A DNA stretch of 64,000 nucleotides, taken from Helichrysum umbraculigerum (taxonomy: Eukaryota; Streptophyta; Magnoliopsida; Asterales; Asteraceae). The DNA lies in the NCBI GenBank assembly GCA_949592205.1, contig CATIUR010000001.1, positions 215,270,250 through 215,334,249 on the forward strand. Direction: 5' to 3'. Position 1 is the stretch's first letter; every line of letters begins with the position of its first letter. A program made the translations under genes and the position numbers. Under the pieces are notes generated by a model that did no database searches, had not been told where the DNA came from, and was given only the letters and a program-made list of their open reading frames with translations. Below are positions 23,272-35,771 of this stretch, one piece after another.

Positions 23272-24297
23272 CTAAAAACCAACCTTAAGACCTGTGGCGT
23301 TATCCTCTGCAATTTGTTTTCTCTTCAATCTCATGTGAACATTTGGAGACACAAGGCTTTGTACAAATATAGGGGCGCAAACAAAACTCCAAGTCTTGCA
23401 AAACCATGTATCATGAGACAAAGACGTCTCGTATGGAATATTGACATGTGTCAATTCGCTCAAACAATGTATAATATCATCAGTATATTCGGCATCATGT
23501 CCCAAATATTCCCAAGACTCCCTTACATTGTACTTCTTCATTATCCATATGTCAAGGGGTCGGCCATATATGCATAGACATTCTTTCATAATCCCCAAAC
23601 CAGAGTCATATAGCGGATCATCGTCATAATCTTCATCAGGTGAGGGGATTTCTTGAAACTCATCACTCGATAAATCAAAAGAAAGAATAACTTTCTTGTT
23701 ATTATTATTTTGATCATTCATAATCCAGTGAAGCGCCCCATTGCATAATGTTCCAAAGCTGTTGATACTAACAGAGGTATAATTCACTTCTCCAATAAAT
23801 ATCCAAACATTTGATTTCAAAGTTAGCACTTGAAAACGCGTCCGAACACCATCTTTGTTAAACCCTACTATAACCTTGTAATCATCTGATAATGAATCAT
23901 AACCAAAACCGCAACATAATGAACTGTCGGCGAAGTTAGGAACTTGAGGGTTTGGCAATATTCTCATCTCTCGAGTTGAGGGATTGGCCACTAAAACTTC
24001 ACCATGGAACGGAGAAATGCATACCAAACCATTGGAAGAACCAAGAAGATAACAACCGTTTTCGTAAAGAAGAGGTGTAATCCCAAAGGGTAACCATTCC
24101 CTAATGATCCTCCTATGATCAAAATTATTGTTGTTGCGATCATTGTTATAACTACGGTTAAGATGAGCATTAACAAAAGGAGAACTAGAGATAAAAGAAT
24201 GCCATGACTTACACACGCTCTTGAATCTCAACAGATCCTTCACATGAAATCCTATCAAAATTTTCTCAAGAACATCAGGATGAACAAGAACTGTCAT
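23272..24297 (-). CDS. F-box protein with C-terminal F-box-associated domain
   Basis: Single-exon gene, 341 residues from the ATG at 24297. An upstream in-frame ATG at 24396 adds 33 hydrophobic residues not usual for the family, so the inner ATG is preferred. Residues about 5-45 are an F-box (VHPDVLEKILIGFHVKDLLRFKSVCKSW), the SKP1-binding part of an SCF ubiquitin ligase. A typical FBA region follows, with LLGSSNGLVCI, VANPSTREMRILP and GFGYDSLSDDYKVI. Family knowledge: such proteins present substrates for ubiquitination; the target cannot be read from sequence. A low-complexity Asn-rich insert follows the F-box at about residue 50-60. The frame is intact, so it is probably functional, though plant F-box genes of this type birth and decay quickly. 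Confidence 0.9.
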   Translation of the reverse strand: MTVLVHPDVLEKILIGFHVKDLLRFKSVCKSWHSFISSSPFVNAHLNRSYNNDRNNNNFDHRRIIREWLPFGITPLLYENGCYLLGSSNGLVCISPFHGEVLVANPSTREMRILPNPQVPNFADSSLCCGFGYDSLSDDYKVIVGFNKDGVRTRFQVLTLKSNVWIFIGEVNYTSVSINSFGTLCNGALHWIMNDQNNNNKKVILSFDLSSDEFQEIPSPDEDYDDDPLYDSGLGIMKECLCIYGRPLDIWIMKKYNVRESWEYLGHDAEYTDDIIHCLSELTHVNIPYETSLSHDTWFCKTWSFVCAPIFVQSLVSPNVHMRLKRKQIAEDNATGLKVGF

Positions 24298-25246
24298 CGA
24301 AAACCCTAACCAGAATGTTAAAAGGAGACGATAATGAAAAATATACACTTTATTATGTAATACTACGTATATTTTTGCCTCACGGATGTCACTCAACCAG
24401 ATCTTTTAAGTATAATAAACTAATAATCAAGTTACCAATCTTATTAGACTTTCCCAATTTATGGTAAAATTAGATATTTATATCAGATCGGATAAGCTCA
24501 AATGAATGAATACATAAAATTATCTAATTTGTTCCATAAATATTATATATTCTAATTCTAATTAATTAATTAATTAATATGCATAATTAAACTTTTTCTA
24601 TTAATTGATAAGTCTTTTGTGTTTTTAATGAGTCTTAACATGTACTCAAAAGGCATAAATTAGCCCTACCCTACATAAATATATCACGGTGCATCACAAA
24701 ATTAGAAGTTATACTATTAGAACAAATGTTTTTCTTTAGGATAAATAATAAAAATCGGCTACGTAATGTCACAAATTGTTCCAAGTATGCAACCTACTTA
24801 ATTTATTGTTCAAGTATGCAACAAACCGGAATAATATGTGTTCGGATCTTGCAAAGTTCATTATTACTGTTTCAAATTTCCTAAAGCTGACTAGGCTTAC
24901 ACATCACCTGCCACGATGATATTTTTTGCCACGTCATATGTAGAGGTGACATCCATGTCAGCTCTAATGCTAAAGGGAATGTGTTGTATATCAAAATTAT
25001 TTTATAAATTAAAAAAAATATATAAGTTCTAAAACATATACATACACATACATCGATACATATATGAATATACAGACACCTAATTATACACCATAACCCA
25101 CCAATACCAACAACCACCATCATATGATCAATTTGTAACACAACATTTGTTAAATTGAAACTCAAATTTCTAAATAAAAAACCCCAACCTAAGAAGAAAC
25201 AGAGTATCACCCAGTTTTTCATAAGCATAGTATAAACATAAATAGT
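24298..25246. other. Upstream region of F-box gene and intergenic DNA
   Basis: Very AT-rich. It includes a run of TTAATTAATTAATTAATA near 24562 and dinucleotide-like ATACATACACATACA near 25040. A reading frame at 24881-25378 runs into the copia LTR and has no recognisable motif, so it is not called. Confidence 0.5.
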
Positions 25247-25900
25247 TGTTATGAAAACTTGCCTACCACACCCACAAGAGCGGAAGCGGGGATATAATTG
25301 TTTGAGACAAACTTGCGAGAAATAATAGAAAGCAATATAAAGTAACCGATAGACACAACGATTTACGTGGTTCGGCACAACCCTGCCTAGTCCACCCCCA
25401 AGAGTTTCTTTTATTCTTATAATGAAAAAGATCCCGATACAAGAAATCGTACACTATGAGTTAAACCTAAACCCAAGCCCCTTAGATTTTAGGATAAAAT
25501 CTAAGTTCTCGTACACTCTTTTTCAACCCTTACAAGAATAAACTCTTAACCTCACAAAAGGCCTCTCGATTGATATACGTATCAATCCTCTATTTTCTTT
25601 GTGATATCTTCTCCTCTCTGCATGATCACCTATTTATACATGCACCTACACATGCACAATATCTTGTTGTACAACTCTTGGCCACATACATAAATAACCC
25701 ATGTGAAATCAGAAAGAAACACACTACAACACGTTGCCTTCTTTCTTTGACTTTACTACATGCATGACCAACATTTTCTTTCAAAGTTGGGCAAACACTA
25801 TTAGTAAATAGCAATCCACATTATTTGCATGCAAGAAAGATATCTGCAAGTTTGTCAACTTGATAAATGTGAGCCAACCATTTTGGACTATTGTCCAACA
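25247..25900 (-). repeat. 3' LTR of copia element K
   Basis: Complete LTR; the opposite ends read TGTTATGAAAACTTG on + and, in sense, TGTTGGACAATAG. It repeats at 27473 with a few differences. It is followed by the polypurine tract. Confidence 0.9.
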
Positions 25901-25914
25901 ATCTCCACCTTGAC
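25901..25914 (-). other. Polypurine tract of copia element K
   Basis: Sense reading GTCAAGGTGGAGAT sits directly before the 3' LTR, as in many plant copia elements. Confidence 0.8.
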
Positions 25915-26067
25915 GAACATTTATCTTCTCCGACTCCGAAATACTATCACCTAGTACTTTCACCATTGGCCTCCGTTATCACCGATGCACATCTTGAATC
26001 ACCTTGGTCCTGACTCCACTTGATTGAAATAAACGGCCAATAATCATGTGCAGCTGCCCTTGTCAAC

Positions 26068-27426
26068 TTACATAGTTGACTCCCGAGAGGAGTCTCGAAT
26101 CACCTCTCCCTCAGTAGGATTTTCCTTCTCACCATCGTCTAACTCGGTCAAACATGTCATAACATGTTCCCGATCTGTTTCCCGTGTGCACACTTTCCAA
26201 ACCTTCGAGATGCGACTACATTTTGTACTCCCAACTAGACGATACAAACCTTCATACTTCTCTCCCTTAATCAGGACCTTCACGCCACGTGTGATTTTCA
26301 TAACTCCACCTACGACCGAATAGCCGTATCCTTGAGAATCCAACTGGCTTAAGGAAATTAGATTCCTACGCATCTTGGGGACATATGCCACGCCACCAAG
26401 AGTGTAAACGGATCCGTGAAACAATTTTAGTTTCACCACGCCAACACCTTCAACGTTGCATGTTGAACCATCACCTAAAGTTAGCACTCCAACCTTCTTT
26501 AATTCTAGCTTATCAAAAAAGCCTTTCTTGGAACACACATGCATCGTACACCCAGAATCTAAAATCCATTCATCTTGAGTAGAAGTATTTAAACTTTCGG
26601 AGACTGTGAGGACATCTCCTAAATTAACCAATTCATTAACTGCTACCGCAGCCGACGAACCCCCAGAATTATCTTCACCTTTCTTCCAGAGTGGACAGTC
26701 CTTCTTGTAGTGACCCCACTCATGACATTTGAAGCACTGGACACCCTTCACGCCGTCTCTTGATCTGGACCCACTGCTACCAGATCTCTTTTCGGCAAAC
26801 CTTCCCTTTCCATGACCAACCATAGCAAACTCACGGTCAAAACCTTCGTTTGATCTTCGCCTCTTATCCTGAGACAAAAGTGCTGGTACTACTTCCTCCA
26901 TCTTTACGGTAGCCTTACCGTATAGAACAGTAGTCACCAAAATATCGTACGAACTGGGAAGAGAGGTAAGAAGAATAAGGGCCTTATCTTCTTCCTCAAT
27001 ATTAACCTCAACTTTTGCAAGTTGATCCACCAGACCATTAAACACATTCATGTGTTCAATGATATTCCCGCCTTCCTCCATCTTCAATCGATACAGATCA
27101 CGTTTCAAGTTCAGCTTCGTGGTCATGTTCTTCCCGAGATATAACTTCTCGAGGGCCACCCACAAACCCGTCGCGGTTGTTTCTCCGCTGACATTGTTAA
27201 TGATGTTATCACTGATGGAAAGACGAATGGTACTGACACATCTTTCCTCGATGTCATTCCAATCATCATCCGTCATCTTTTCTGGCTTGCCGTCCTTTTT
27301 ACCCTTCAACGGCTTTGCCAATCCCCGTTGAACCAGAATATCTTTCACCCTTGCTTGCCACAAGGTGAATTTCCCGAATCCATCAAATGGCTCCACCTTA
27401 AATTGCATGATACTATTTCCGACCAT
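26068..27426 (-). CDS. Copia Gag-protease polyprotein fragment (element K)
   Basis: 452 residues from the ATG at 27426; the open frame extends a few codons further upstream through the primer site but without an ATG. Domains in order: the UBN2-type copia gag core (FDGFGKFTLWQARVKDIL to about residue 200), a CCHC knuckle (CFKCHEWGHYKKDC, about residue 245), the aspartic protease active site (WILDSGCTMHVC, about 300), and a GAG-pre-integrase-like stretch ending at YEGLYRLVG (about 400). The last roughly 45 residues are acidic and have no assignable domain. Integrase, RT and RNase H, normally some 900 residues, are gone and the PPT follows within 170 bases of the stop. The frame itself is undamaged, so the piece may still make Gag. 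The element cannot move alone. Confidence 0.85.
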   Translation of the reverse strand: MVGNSIMQFKVEPFDGFGKFTLWQARVKDILVQRGLAKPLKGKKDGKPEKMTDDDWNDIEERCVSTIRLSISDNIINNVSGETTATGLWVALEKLYLGKNMTTKLNLKRDLYRLKMEEGGNIIEHMNVFNGLVDQLAKVEVNIEEEDKALILLTSLPSSYDILVTTVLYGKATVKMEEVVPALLSQDKRRRSNEGFDREFAMVGHGKGRFAEKRSGSSGSRSRDGVKGVQCFKCHEWGHYKKDCPLWKKGEDNSGGSSAAVAVNELVNLGDVLTVSESLNTSTQDEWILDSGCTMHVCSKKGFFDKLELKKVGVLTLGDGSTCNVEGVGVVKLKLFHGSVYTLGGVAYVPKMRRNLISLSQLDSQGYGYSVVGGVMKITRGVKVLIKGEKYEGLYRLVGSTKCSRISKVWKVCTRETDREHVMTCLTELDDGEKENPTEGEVIRDSSRESTM

Positions 27427-27458
27427 CTCAACCCAAAAACTATCCGAAAAATCTGGGT

Positions 27459-27470
27459 GCTCTGATACCA
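27459..27470 (-). other. Primer-binding site of copia element K
   Basis: Sense reading TGGTATCAGAGC, complementary to tRNA-iMet, two bases from the LTR that starts at 27473. Confidence 0.9.
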
Positions 27471-27472
27471 CT

Positions 27473-27919
27473 TGTTATGAAAACTTGCCTACCACACCCA
27501 CACGAGCGGAAGCGGGGATATAATTGTTTGAGACAAACTTGCGAGAAATAATAGAAAGCAATATAAAGTAACCGATAGACACAACGATTTACGTGGTTCG
27601 GCACAACCCTGCCTAGTCCACCCCCAAGAGTTTCCTTTATTCTTATAATGAAAAAGATCCCGATACAAGAAATCGTACACTATGAGTTAAACCTAATTAA
27701 ACCCAAGCCCCTTAGATTTTATGATAAAATCTAAGTTCTTGTACACTCTTTTTCAACCCTTACAAGAATAAACTCTTAACCTCACAAAAGGCCTCTCGAT
27801 TGATATACGTATCAATCCTCTATTTTCTTTGTGATATTTTCTCCTCTCTGCATGATCACCTATTTATACATGCACCTACACATGCACAATATCTTGTTGT
27901 ACAACTCTTGGCCATATAC
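27473..27919 (-). repeat. 5' LTR of K, first piece
   Basis: Matches 25247 onward; it stops at the Tekay-like solo LTR T2. TATAC (27915-27919) corresponds to CATAC (46383-46387) on the far side of T2 and to CATAC in the intact LTR copy, giving a 5-base target duplication with one later change. Confidence 0.9.
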
Positions 27920-28976
27920 TGTGACACCCGTCAAATTAGGACTAGTAATTAGTGCCTAATCCCTTGCTAATACATGTAATTAGTTCTATGTTAGGCTAAT
28001 TAATGTATCAATATATATATTGTTGAATATATACAATTATGCGATTTGATTAAATCGTACGCAATTCAAATAGAATGTAATTCGATTCAATTAATACGGA
28101 CGTTGGTGAACAATTTTATTAAATAATATAACATTATTTAATAACGCTATTGTATTAAAAATATTATTTTGATAATATTCCGTTTACATTTCGTATCGTA
28201 CAAATAACATCTACGCGATTAAAATATTAAACGCGCAAACAATTGAAACAAATCTAAGTTATATTTTATAACTCAATTACTAAGTATTTGGTGAAATACT
28301 TCAACAAAAATATCGAATAATTATTCGTATTTTAGAACGTATATTTAAACGCGTGAAATAATTATTTAAACGATCGGGGAAACGAACACCGCACGGAGCG
28401 CAAACGCAGGGGATAAAATTTGGGACACACCCACATGGGGTGGGCCCCACAAAAATCGGCCAAAAAGGTGAGGGTCATCACCCCCTCACCTCATTTGTTA
28501 CATCACACACACCCACCTCCTCTCCCTCTCATTCTTTCTTTCTTTCAATACCACCACCCCACAACACCACCTTCCACCACAAAATAACACCGTCAAACGA
28601 CCTCGAATCACCTAACTCGTTTGGAGAAAAAGAACCACGACATCACGATCTACATTCCTATCTTTTCGGTTTCGTTTCGCTCTAAATTGTAAGATTCCTG
28701 ACATTTTCGAAAACTTTTAGATTTTCAATTTATTTTACTTGTATGTTGTTCCTCTAGCTTTGTAGTGTCCAAATATATGTTTGAAACTTGTTTTCGGAAC
28801 ATTGACGAAAAATGTCGGTTTTGGTCATTTTGTGAAAACGACACCTAAAACGACTCTCGACACAAAGTAAGGGTTTTAATAAGCTTAATGAACCAAAATA
28901 TAGGTTGGGTAAAAGATTCGGACCAAGTGGTGGTCGTTAAACACGTTTTTGAAAAATCTAGAAATCGATCAGACGT

Positions 28977-29381
28977 AAGTGACGCACAGCCAGATCCAGT
29001 ATAGCGTCACTTCATTAAGTGACGCGTTAAGTGTCGCCAAAAGCCCTAATTTTACGTTACTTGCTTAAGTGCCGCATAAAACCCTCTTTTTGCGACACTT
29101 GCATAAGTGGCTGCAACTGTACTACCCGACACTCCAAGCGACATTTGTCTAAGTGCCACCTAAAACCAAATTATGATTTTATCTGACACTTACCTAAATG
29201 ACGCCCCGAAATCAATTTGCAATCTACCCGACACTTATACCGACACTCATACCCGACACTTGCTTAAGTGCCGCCCCTTATGCATCACTTTCTCAAGTGA
29301 CGCCACCAATTCGGAATTTACCATTTTATGCGACACTTCTTGAGTGTCACCTAAACCCTTAAGTGTCGCTATAAGTGACGC
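28977..29381 (+). repeat. GC-rich hairpin cluster in T2 LTR, AAGTGNCGC type
   Basis: More than a dozen words of the type AAGTGACGC, AAGTGTCGC and their complements GCGTCACTT and GCGACACTT. A perfect example pairs AGTGACGC at 28978 with GCGTCACT near 29010. It is flanked by CGATCAGAC on the left and GACGCTAAAAACAGAA on the right, flanks shared with the T1 cluster. Confidence 0.8.
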
Positions 29382-29455
29382 TAAAAACAGAAGGTTTACA
29401 AACTATTTTCATACTAAGTGTCGAGCTTGTATAACCTAAAACCTTTATACGATAC

Positions 29456-29641
29456 TATAACACCCCTCATTTTTTACATCATTTAAATATAATAAACCCG
29501 GAAGCGTTAGTCCAACTTTCAACAATACCAAGTTACATTACAAATTCAAACTAATTTAAAACATAGTTCATCAACATGGGTGTTATTTCAAAAACCAAAA
29601 GATAACAATGATTTATACAAATCAATATCAGAGTAACGCCT
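29456..29641 (-). repeat. 3' LTR of C, first piece
   Basis: Begins TATAACACCCCTCATTTTTT and matches 43239 onward. It ends with CGCCT, the left half of the target duplication of element B. Confidence 0.92.
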
Positions 29642-31597
29642 TATAACACCCCTCGTTTCAACATAAACAATAATATAATAATTGCGACTCGGAAGCGTAT
29701 ATTTAAAACATACTACCAATGTACTCAAAATGTCAATAAACTTTTTCAAACTTATTACATGACATTTCAACAAACTCGGTGTTATATAATTCAAAACATC
29801 TCTTTAGTTATCAAAATAACATCAGAGTAAAAGCCTGTCAAACATTCCTTCAATTCCAAACACTTCCTGCCCTGCCCAATATGTCCCATCTATTTTAACC
29901 TGCAGGAAGAACTGTGGTGGGGTTAGCACAACGCTAAGTGAATGGGACTATAACAACAGTCCAACTCAGCACAACAATATGTTTACATAAAACACAATAA
30001 ACAGAATATAAATCACTGAGTCAATCAATTAACTAGCCGACATTCACTCAATGTCATTCAAGCTACGTCAAGAGGATCGGTGGTCCCTGAGCAACCATAT
30101 ACCGGTTTGGCACCCAAGAACACTTATAGTTCAACTGTATTGGCCCATACAGCACTACCGATAACTTGTTGTTGATCACACACGACCTAGATCTCTAAGC
30201 CAACATTTCAAGCTTTCGAGATCTCCTGTCGTCTACAACAACAACAACAAGCCCAACCATCAAATCAAGTTGACCTCTGAATCTTACATATTAGCACAAA
30301 TTAGCTAAGTAAGCAACATGCCAGACTATCATGGCAAACATTTCAACAGATGCATCATATAAAAGTAATGCTATAAATTACTTGTTGTAAATCAAATCAT
30401 TACAACTAAATCACACTGAGGTTACAGATCCACTCACCGACACCTCAGGCCTCCACTCAGTAGTCTAATATCACTGAGTCTTCTCCACATCTGAGAATTT
30501 ACAATCAAATATAAGTTAGTAATCCATATCAATACATAACTTATATCAATCCATACTATTAGGAACTTAACATAAAAATATGAATATTACTAGTTCCTAA
30601 TCATATATTAGTTATTACAACATAACTATTATCATATATGAACCTGAACATATATCAAATAACAATCACATTACTTATAAAAAATCAAACAAAAAATGTG
30701 ACACCAGCCTATCAAGCCGCCGGCTTCAAACCACCACCCGCCGGCTTCACCTTCCAAACCGCCGGGTCAATTACCAAATGTGGTAACAGAACTAAACTTC
30801 GTTTTAAAGCTTACACTACCCGCCGGGTCGGGTTTATACCCGCCGGTTTCCTACAAAACATCACAAGCCGCCGGCTTGGCTTATGAAGCCGCCGGCTTCG
30901 GCTAACAAGAACAAGCCGCCGGCTTGGCCAGAGAAGCCGCCGGCTTCTGGCCTCGTCCCAGCCCATCACGAACAGCAGATACCCTAACTCGCGGGTTTAA
31001 TCCCCAAAACACCAAAAACTCGTTTTTAAACGGTTATAAACCTCAAATATCATCACATAATCAATATGTAACACTTATAACCTGTTTCTAACATCCAAAT
31101 CTCTCAAATCATCAATTTACCCAAATTCAATCAAAAAATCAAATTCTTAAATACTCAAGAATACTTACTGATTGAAGAATCTAACGATGGTAATCTGATG
31201 ATTATGAAGATTCACGAGAATCACAACTTCCTGATTTGATTTCTGGATTGATTTGGAAGTTTTCAGAGAGTTTCTATGAGTTTCTAAATGAAAATAAATA
31301 ACTTTCCTAAATAGGAAAGGATATATATATAAGTCGGCCTCACGAACCGCCTTCAATATACGGGTATAATTTAATATCCCATCTCAATCTATTGCCTGGA
31401 ACCCGAAAACCATTTGCGAGTCACCGACAACTATATTAATTTACAACAATTAATATTTCACTTATCACATTGGAATATTTAACTCCTATTCCAATTATTT
31501 CAAGTATTTCAAACAATATTATTTCCAAACACATTTAAATACTTATTTAAATCAAGAAATAATATAAAACAACTAGGTCCAATTCGAGGATGTTACA
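29642..31597 (-). repeat. 3' LTR of B
   Basis: TATAACACCCCTCG to TGTTACA on the + strand. It contains a putative LTR intron (donor at 31168-31167, acceptor at 30492-30491 in sense) spanning the hairpin cluster. Confidence 0.93.
30714..30950 (-). repeat. GC-rich hairpin cluster in 3' LTR of B
   Basis: About seven units with arms GAAGCC/GGCTTC around GGC, plus several CCGCCGGGT forms. The flanks match those of the A cluster (GGGCTGGGACGA on one side, GGCTTGATAGGCTG on the other, in sense). Confidence 0.85.
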
Positions 31598-31633
31598 ACT
31601 CTCCCCTCCTTAAAGAGATTTCGCCCCGAAATC
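31598..31633 (-). other. Polypurine tract and pre-PPT palindrome of B
   Basis: Sense reading AAGGAGGGGAGAGT beside the LTR; the perfect repeat GATTTCG/CGAAATC with a 3-base loop is at 31617-31633. Confidence 0.85.
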
Positions 31634-34498
31634 TAACACCAATCAATCTGACTAATGTGATAATATCACATATATCTTATCAAACATTAATCCTCAATAG
31701 TAACTTACAACTATACTCAAACTGTTTGAATTCTTTCCACATGCACATATCCAAATGTACATGCTTCTATCTTTTCCTACTTACACATACAGTGCGTCTA
31801 ATCAATATCATCAATCAGATATATATTATAGACAAACACTTACTTCAACAAGTGAAACCTACAATCACTTAATAGGTCTATGCAACCAGAAATTAGCAAC
31901 ATGCTAAAATCTTTAACCTATTATCACTGTTCATCCCTGTTATAAATACAACAGCAATCACATTATCACAACAGTGGTTATTAACCACAAAGTATCTAGC
32001 AACACTGAAAGTTAATTTCAGTTCACGACTAACAACCAGTCTAATATTCAGATCACAATCTCAAATCTCTACCATCAAAGATCTGAATTTCAAATCTAGG
32101 TCAACTTTTCATCCAAAAGTTTCATATCTATTCTTTTGAATAGCCAATCATATTCACATATCACTACTCACCTTAATAAGCAAAGCAGAGGTCAAACTCA
32201 GTAGGTAAAACCACAATTTACAAGTACTTTGCTCAATCAACAAAGGTACTACAATCAAATATTACCTACATTCAACCAACCTCTACACCGACTCATTTCA
32301 ATTTGTAACTCCTTTCATTACAACCTATCACTTGTCAACAACAACAGAGTCGACAACTACTACAACCATCCAAACAATAACCACAACACTAGTGATTATA
32401 CATTTCAATACACCTATCAGTACTTAATATTTGTCTTCAAAGTCTAACTAACCATCAAGTTAGAATTTACTTAACGCTTAAACTGGTAAGACATCAAGAA
32501 TCTTATCTTAGCAACCACTTATTTCCATTCAACCTTACAATCTTAAATTACTAATCACAAGCAATTAGAAATTATACAACTTTAACCACACAATCACTTA
32601 ATACTACATCTCATCAATATAGCAACTAAGTCAACCTTAATCAACATATTATGATACTACAGGTCAAGTATCACAATATCTTATTATCAAAATGTGCTAT
32701 CTTTCAACACATTTCCAACAAAATCTACATCAAGTTACTCACAATTAACTGACTTCCACATATCTTATGGCACATTTTAATTCATTCTATTAAAACTTAT
32801 CATGCCATTTATTTTCATGTATACCACACATACATACCTACACAACTTCAAATATTTTCTTAAATGGACACATACCCATCAATTCCATTTAATTCTACAT
32901 AATAGGCCATTCAGACTGTTAAAGCCTTTATCAATCCTTTTCGATAGTATTAATCATCACATATCCATACCACAGGACATGGAACAATTCCAAATCTACT
33001 ACTCTATGTTTCACTTATATACATACCACTTAGTATATAACTTAAACAATTTAGTCCAAACTTATAAGAAAAGTTTGATGAATACACTCATCACCTACCA
33101 ATTTCAAGGTTTCCCTTACTTCTACACATTCAACTATACACACATACCTAATTTTTCAAAATATGAACAACTTTTCAATTCATATTCCTCAATTTATCAA
33201 CCAAGGTCAAACTAGACCTTTAACACAGTTCAACTTCCAGATATCCTTTCATATCATTTCTTATTTGGATCTAATCCCAATTTACCACTTACTTTATTCA
33301 TATACTATCAATAAATAACAAAAGAATCCATTCAATTCTTCCAGTACTTAAGTAACTCACCATGAGGTACAAATCAACCTATGCAACTATTAATAATAAC
33401 TTTCAATTATTTCTTATCTCACATTCTTACCAAATCAAAGCTATCATCACAAGCCTCATACACTGGTAAGACTTTCTTATCACAATCCTAACCAATGTAA
33501 CTTAATTTGCACCTTTCAACAAATTATAACTGTCATATCATAACATGACTTCACATCTGTATAATTCCTTAACACATATTCAGTTCAATTATACTTAACA
33601 CTATTTCAATTACTTAATACTAGCTTTAAGTAATTAATCAAGTCTCACAAACTTAGACAATTTATCTATCTCCTTTGGATCTCACATGACCCGTTTCAAC
33701 ATGATTTTAATCAATCTAGGAATTCAATCACATTCCACACAATCATAGTATTTCAATCTATGTTAGACTATTTCAACACACACAGTTGACTATATGTCAA
33801 CTTTGATTATCATTGACCAATCAATAAAATTCTCTAATTGCTTTCCTCAAGTTTGACCCAAACTCAAACCAATCACAAGCAATTAATTTTATACACAACT
33901 CTCTATTCATGGTTTGACTTTCAAAGTTAACATACTATCAATATTAACTCACAACAAACCATTTCATCTTATATGTTCACTTTCAAACATATATTTCAAA
34001 TAATTACATTCAATAATCTTATCAATCCTTCACAAGGACAAGGTCAACTTACATCAATCTTGGCTCCATACAAGCTATTTCATATTGTATGTTTACTTTC
34101 AAACATAGACCTCACATTATTACATTCAATAATACTTGGAATTCCTCAAGCAAGACAATATCAACCTATCTCAACTTTGGCTTCATACAAGCCAGCTACA
34201 ACATAGTGATTCATTTAAACACTATACAAATCCACCTACAGGTAATCTATCATTATCAATCACAATTACCTATTTAACAGAATCCAATTTGTCATTTATG
34301 TTCATCAACAAAACAACTATCAATGACAAACATTATTTACACTCTCACATTTACATTCTAGATGTTACAGTTCTATCAACCAATTGTTTTCTTATCAAAA
34401 CAACTATTAAACCACTTAGCATACTTTCATGCTCAGTTTTCTAAATCACATTACATTTCTTTTATACCAAGTAGCCTCAACAAGTTCATGTGACACAA

Positions 34499-34537
34499 CA
34501 TAATATAACAACGGTGATCAGGCGTTGCAAGATTATG
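34499..34537 (-). other. Stem-loop with palindromic apical loop in B
   Basis: Same sequence as in A: CATAAT/ATTATG outer stem, CAACG/CGTTG inner stem, TGATCA at 34515-34520 in the loop. The neighbouring sequence has diverged. Confidence 0.65.
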
Positions 34538-35514
34538 TTCTTCACAATCCATTCTCAGGCTACTCTACATTATAATTATCAATGTGATCTACTTTTATCT
34601 CATATATATTAAATACTTTATGATTTCAAATCAATCAACATCTATTTAATAGTTTCTAACAGCTGATACATAATCAAAATCAGCTTACTATTTACATATT
34701 CAAGCCATTTCACATACACACAATGTTCTAATTTTCAACAACTGGATTACTCAGTGTATCACTTATCTGAAACCTCAAACACATGATAACTCATCATCAT
34801 TGTTTCAATACTTAACACTAATCAATGTCCCTATTTACCTCAAAATTCAGGACACATCTTAATTAATTATCATCACTTTGACATATGCTATCATATCAAG
34901 CATCACTGTCACAACAAACCTACTCAATCATGTTACTATAAAAACATTTCATTTATTAGTTCACAATTGACCAGAAAGATCTATCACTTCCCAAATCAAT
35001 TTAGCTTTATCATAAGCCCTATTTCTTATAAACCTATCAGTCATGGTTTTGATCAAGTGTTTAACTATAGTCAACACATATCATATAGTCACATAAACAC
35101 ATATTTTCTCAAATAACAGTCATTATCAATTCAAATGACACAACAGTCCTTAACAAGGATTGAATTCACACCTTATGATCAATCTACTACTATAATACTA
35201 TCAATTATCTCGTCTCACCAATAAAGACACTCTTAGGTTCTAACATCAATCCATTTGAACCTTAATCAACTCTTTGTCTACTTAAACATATTTCTGCATT
35301 TTCAATTCAATGAGAAATACTAACAACAATGAGCAACAATAAGCATCTCATTTAGTAATTCTACTCTCATGTCAACATATAACAATCATTAGTTGACTCA
35401 AAACTGGGGAATCATATCAGTCTGACTCAATTAACTTCATAACAAAGCTTACTCAACATAACAGAGTAAACAATTTAAGTTAATGTAAATTAATAGAGGC
35501 TTATCGAAGATTAC

Positions 35515-35586
35515 CTGACAAATCTTAAGCCAACAATGTTGAGGAAACATGAAATATACCAATCAGATACTCATGTTCCTCCGTCT
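35515..35586 (-). other. Conserved 72-base mini-exon-like block in B
   Basis: Same splice-like borders as in A. The frame shared with A reaches a stop about four codons before the donor. Confidence 0.5.
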
Positions 35587-35756
35587 CTGCAATCAAACAA
35601 CAGCTTCACAACTTGTTATGGGTTAGTACATATTCAACTAACTACTTTCTCATACATCAACTAATCAACTAAACCCACACCCACTGGAATGTTTGACTCA
35701 ACTCAATCAAAGTTTAGGATTGAACATTCTATCAAGTCCAATTCACCCAAACTATT

Positions 35757-35768
35757 GCTCTGATACCA
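35757..35768 (-). other. Primer-binding site of B (tRNA-iMet)
   Basis: Sense reading TGGTATCAGAGC, three bases from the LTR at 35772. Confidence 0.92.
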
Positions 35769-35771
35769 ACT

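Noticed and set aside
24881..25378. 165-aa minus-strand ORF with hydrophobic stretches
   Set aside because: Runs from the copia LTR into AT-rich DNA; no motif and no start context.
32802..33215. 137-aa ORF in the interior of B
   Set aside because: It is on the antisense strand of the element, matches only a low-complexity translation of A/C-rich DNA, and the homologous place in A (4612-4836) is broken differently.
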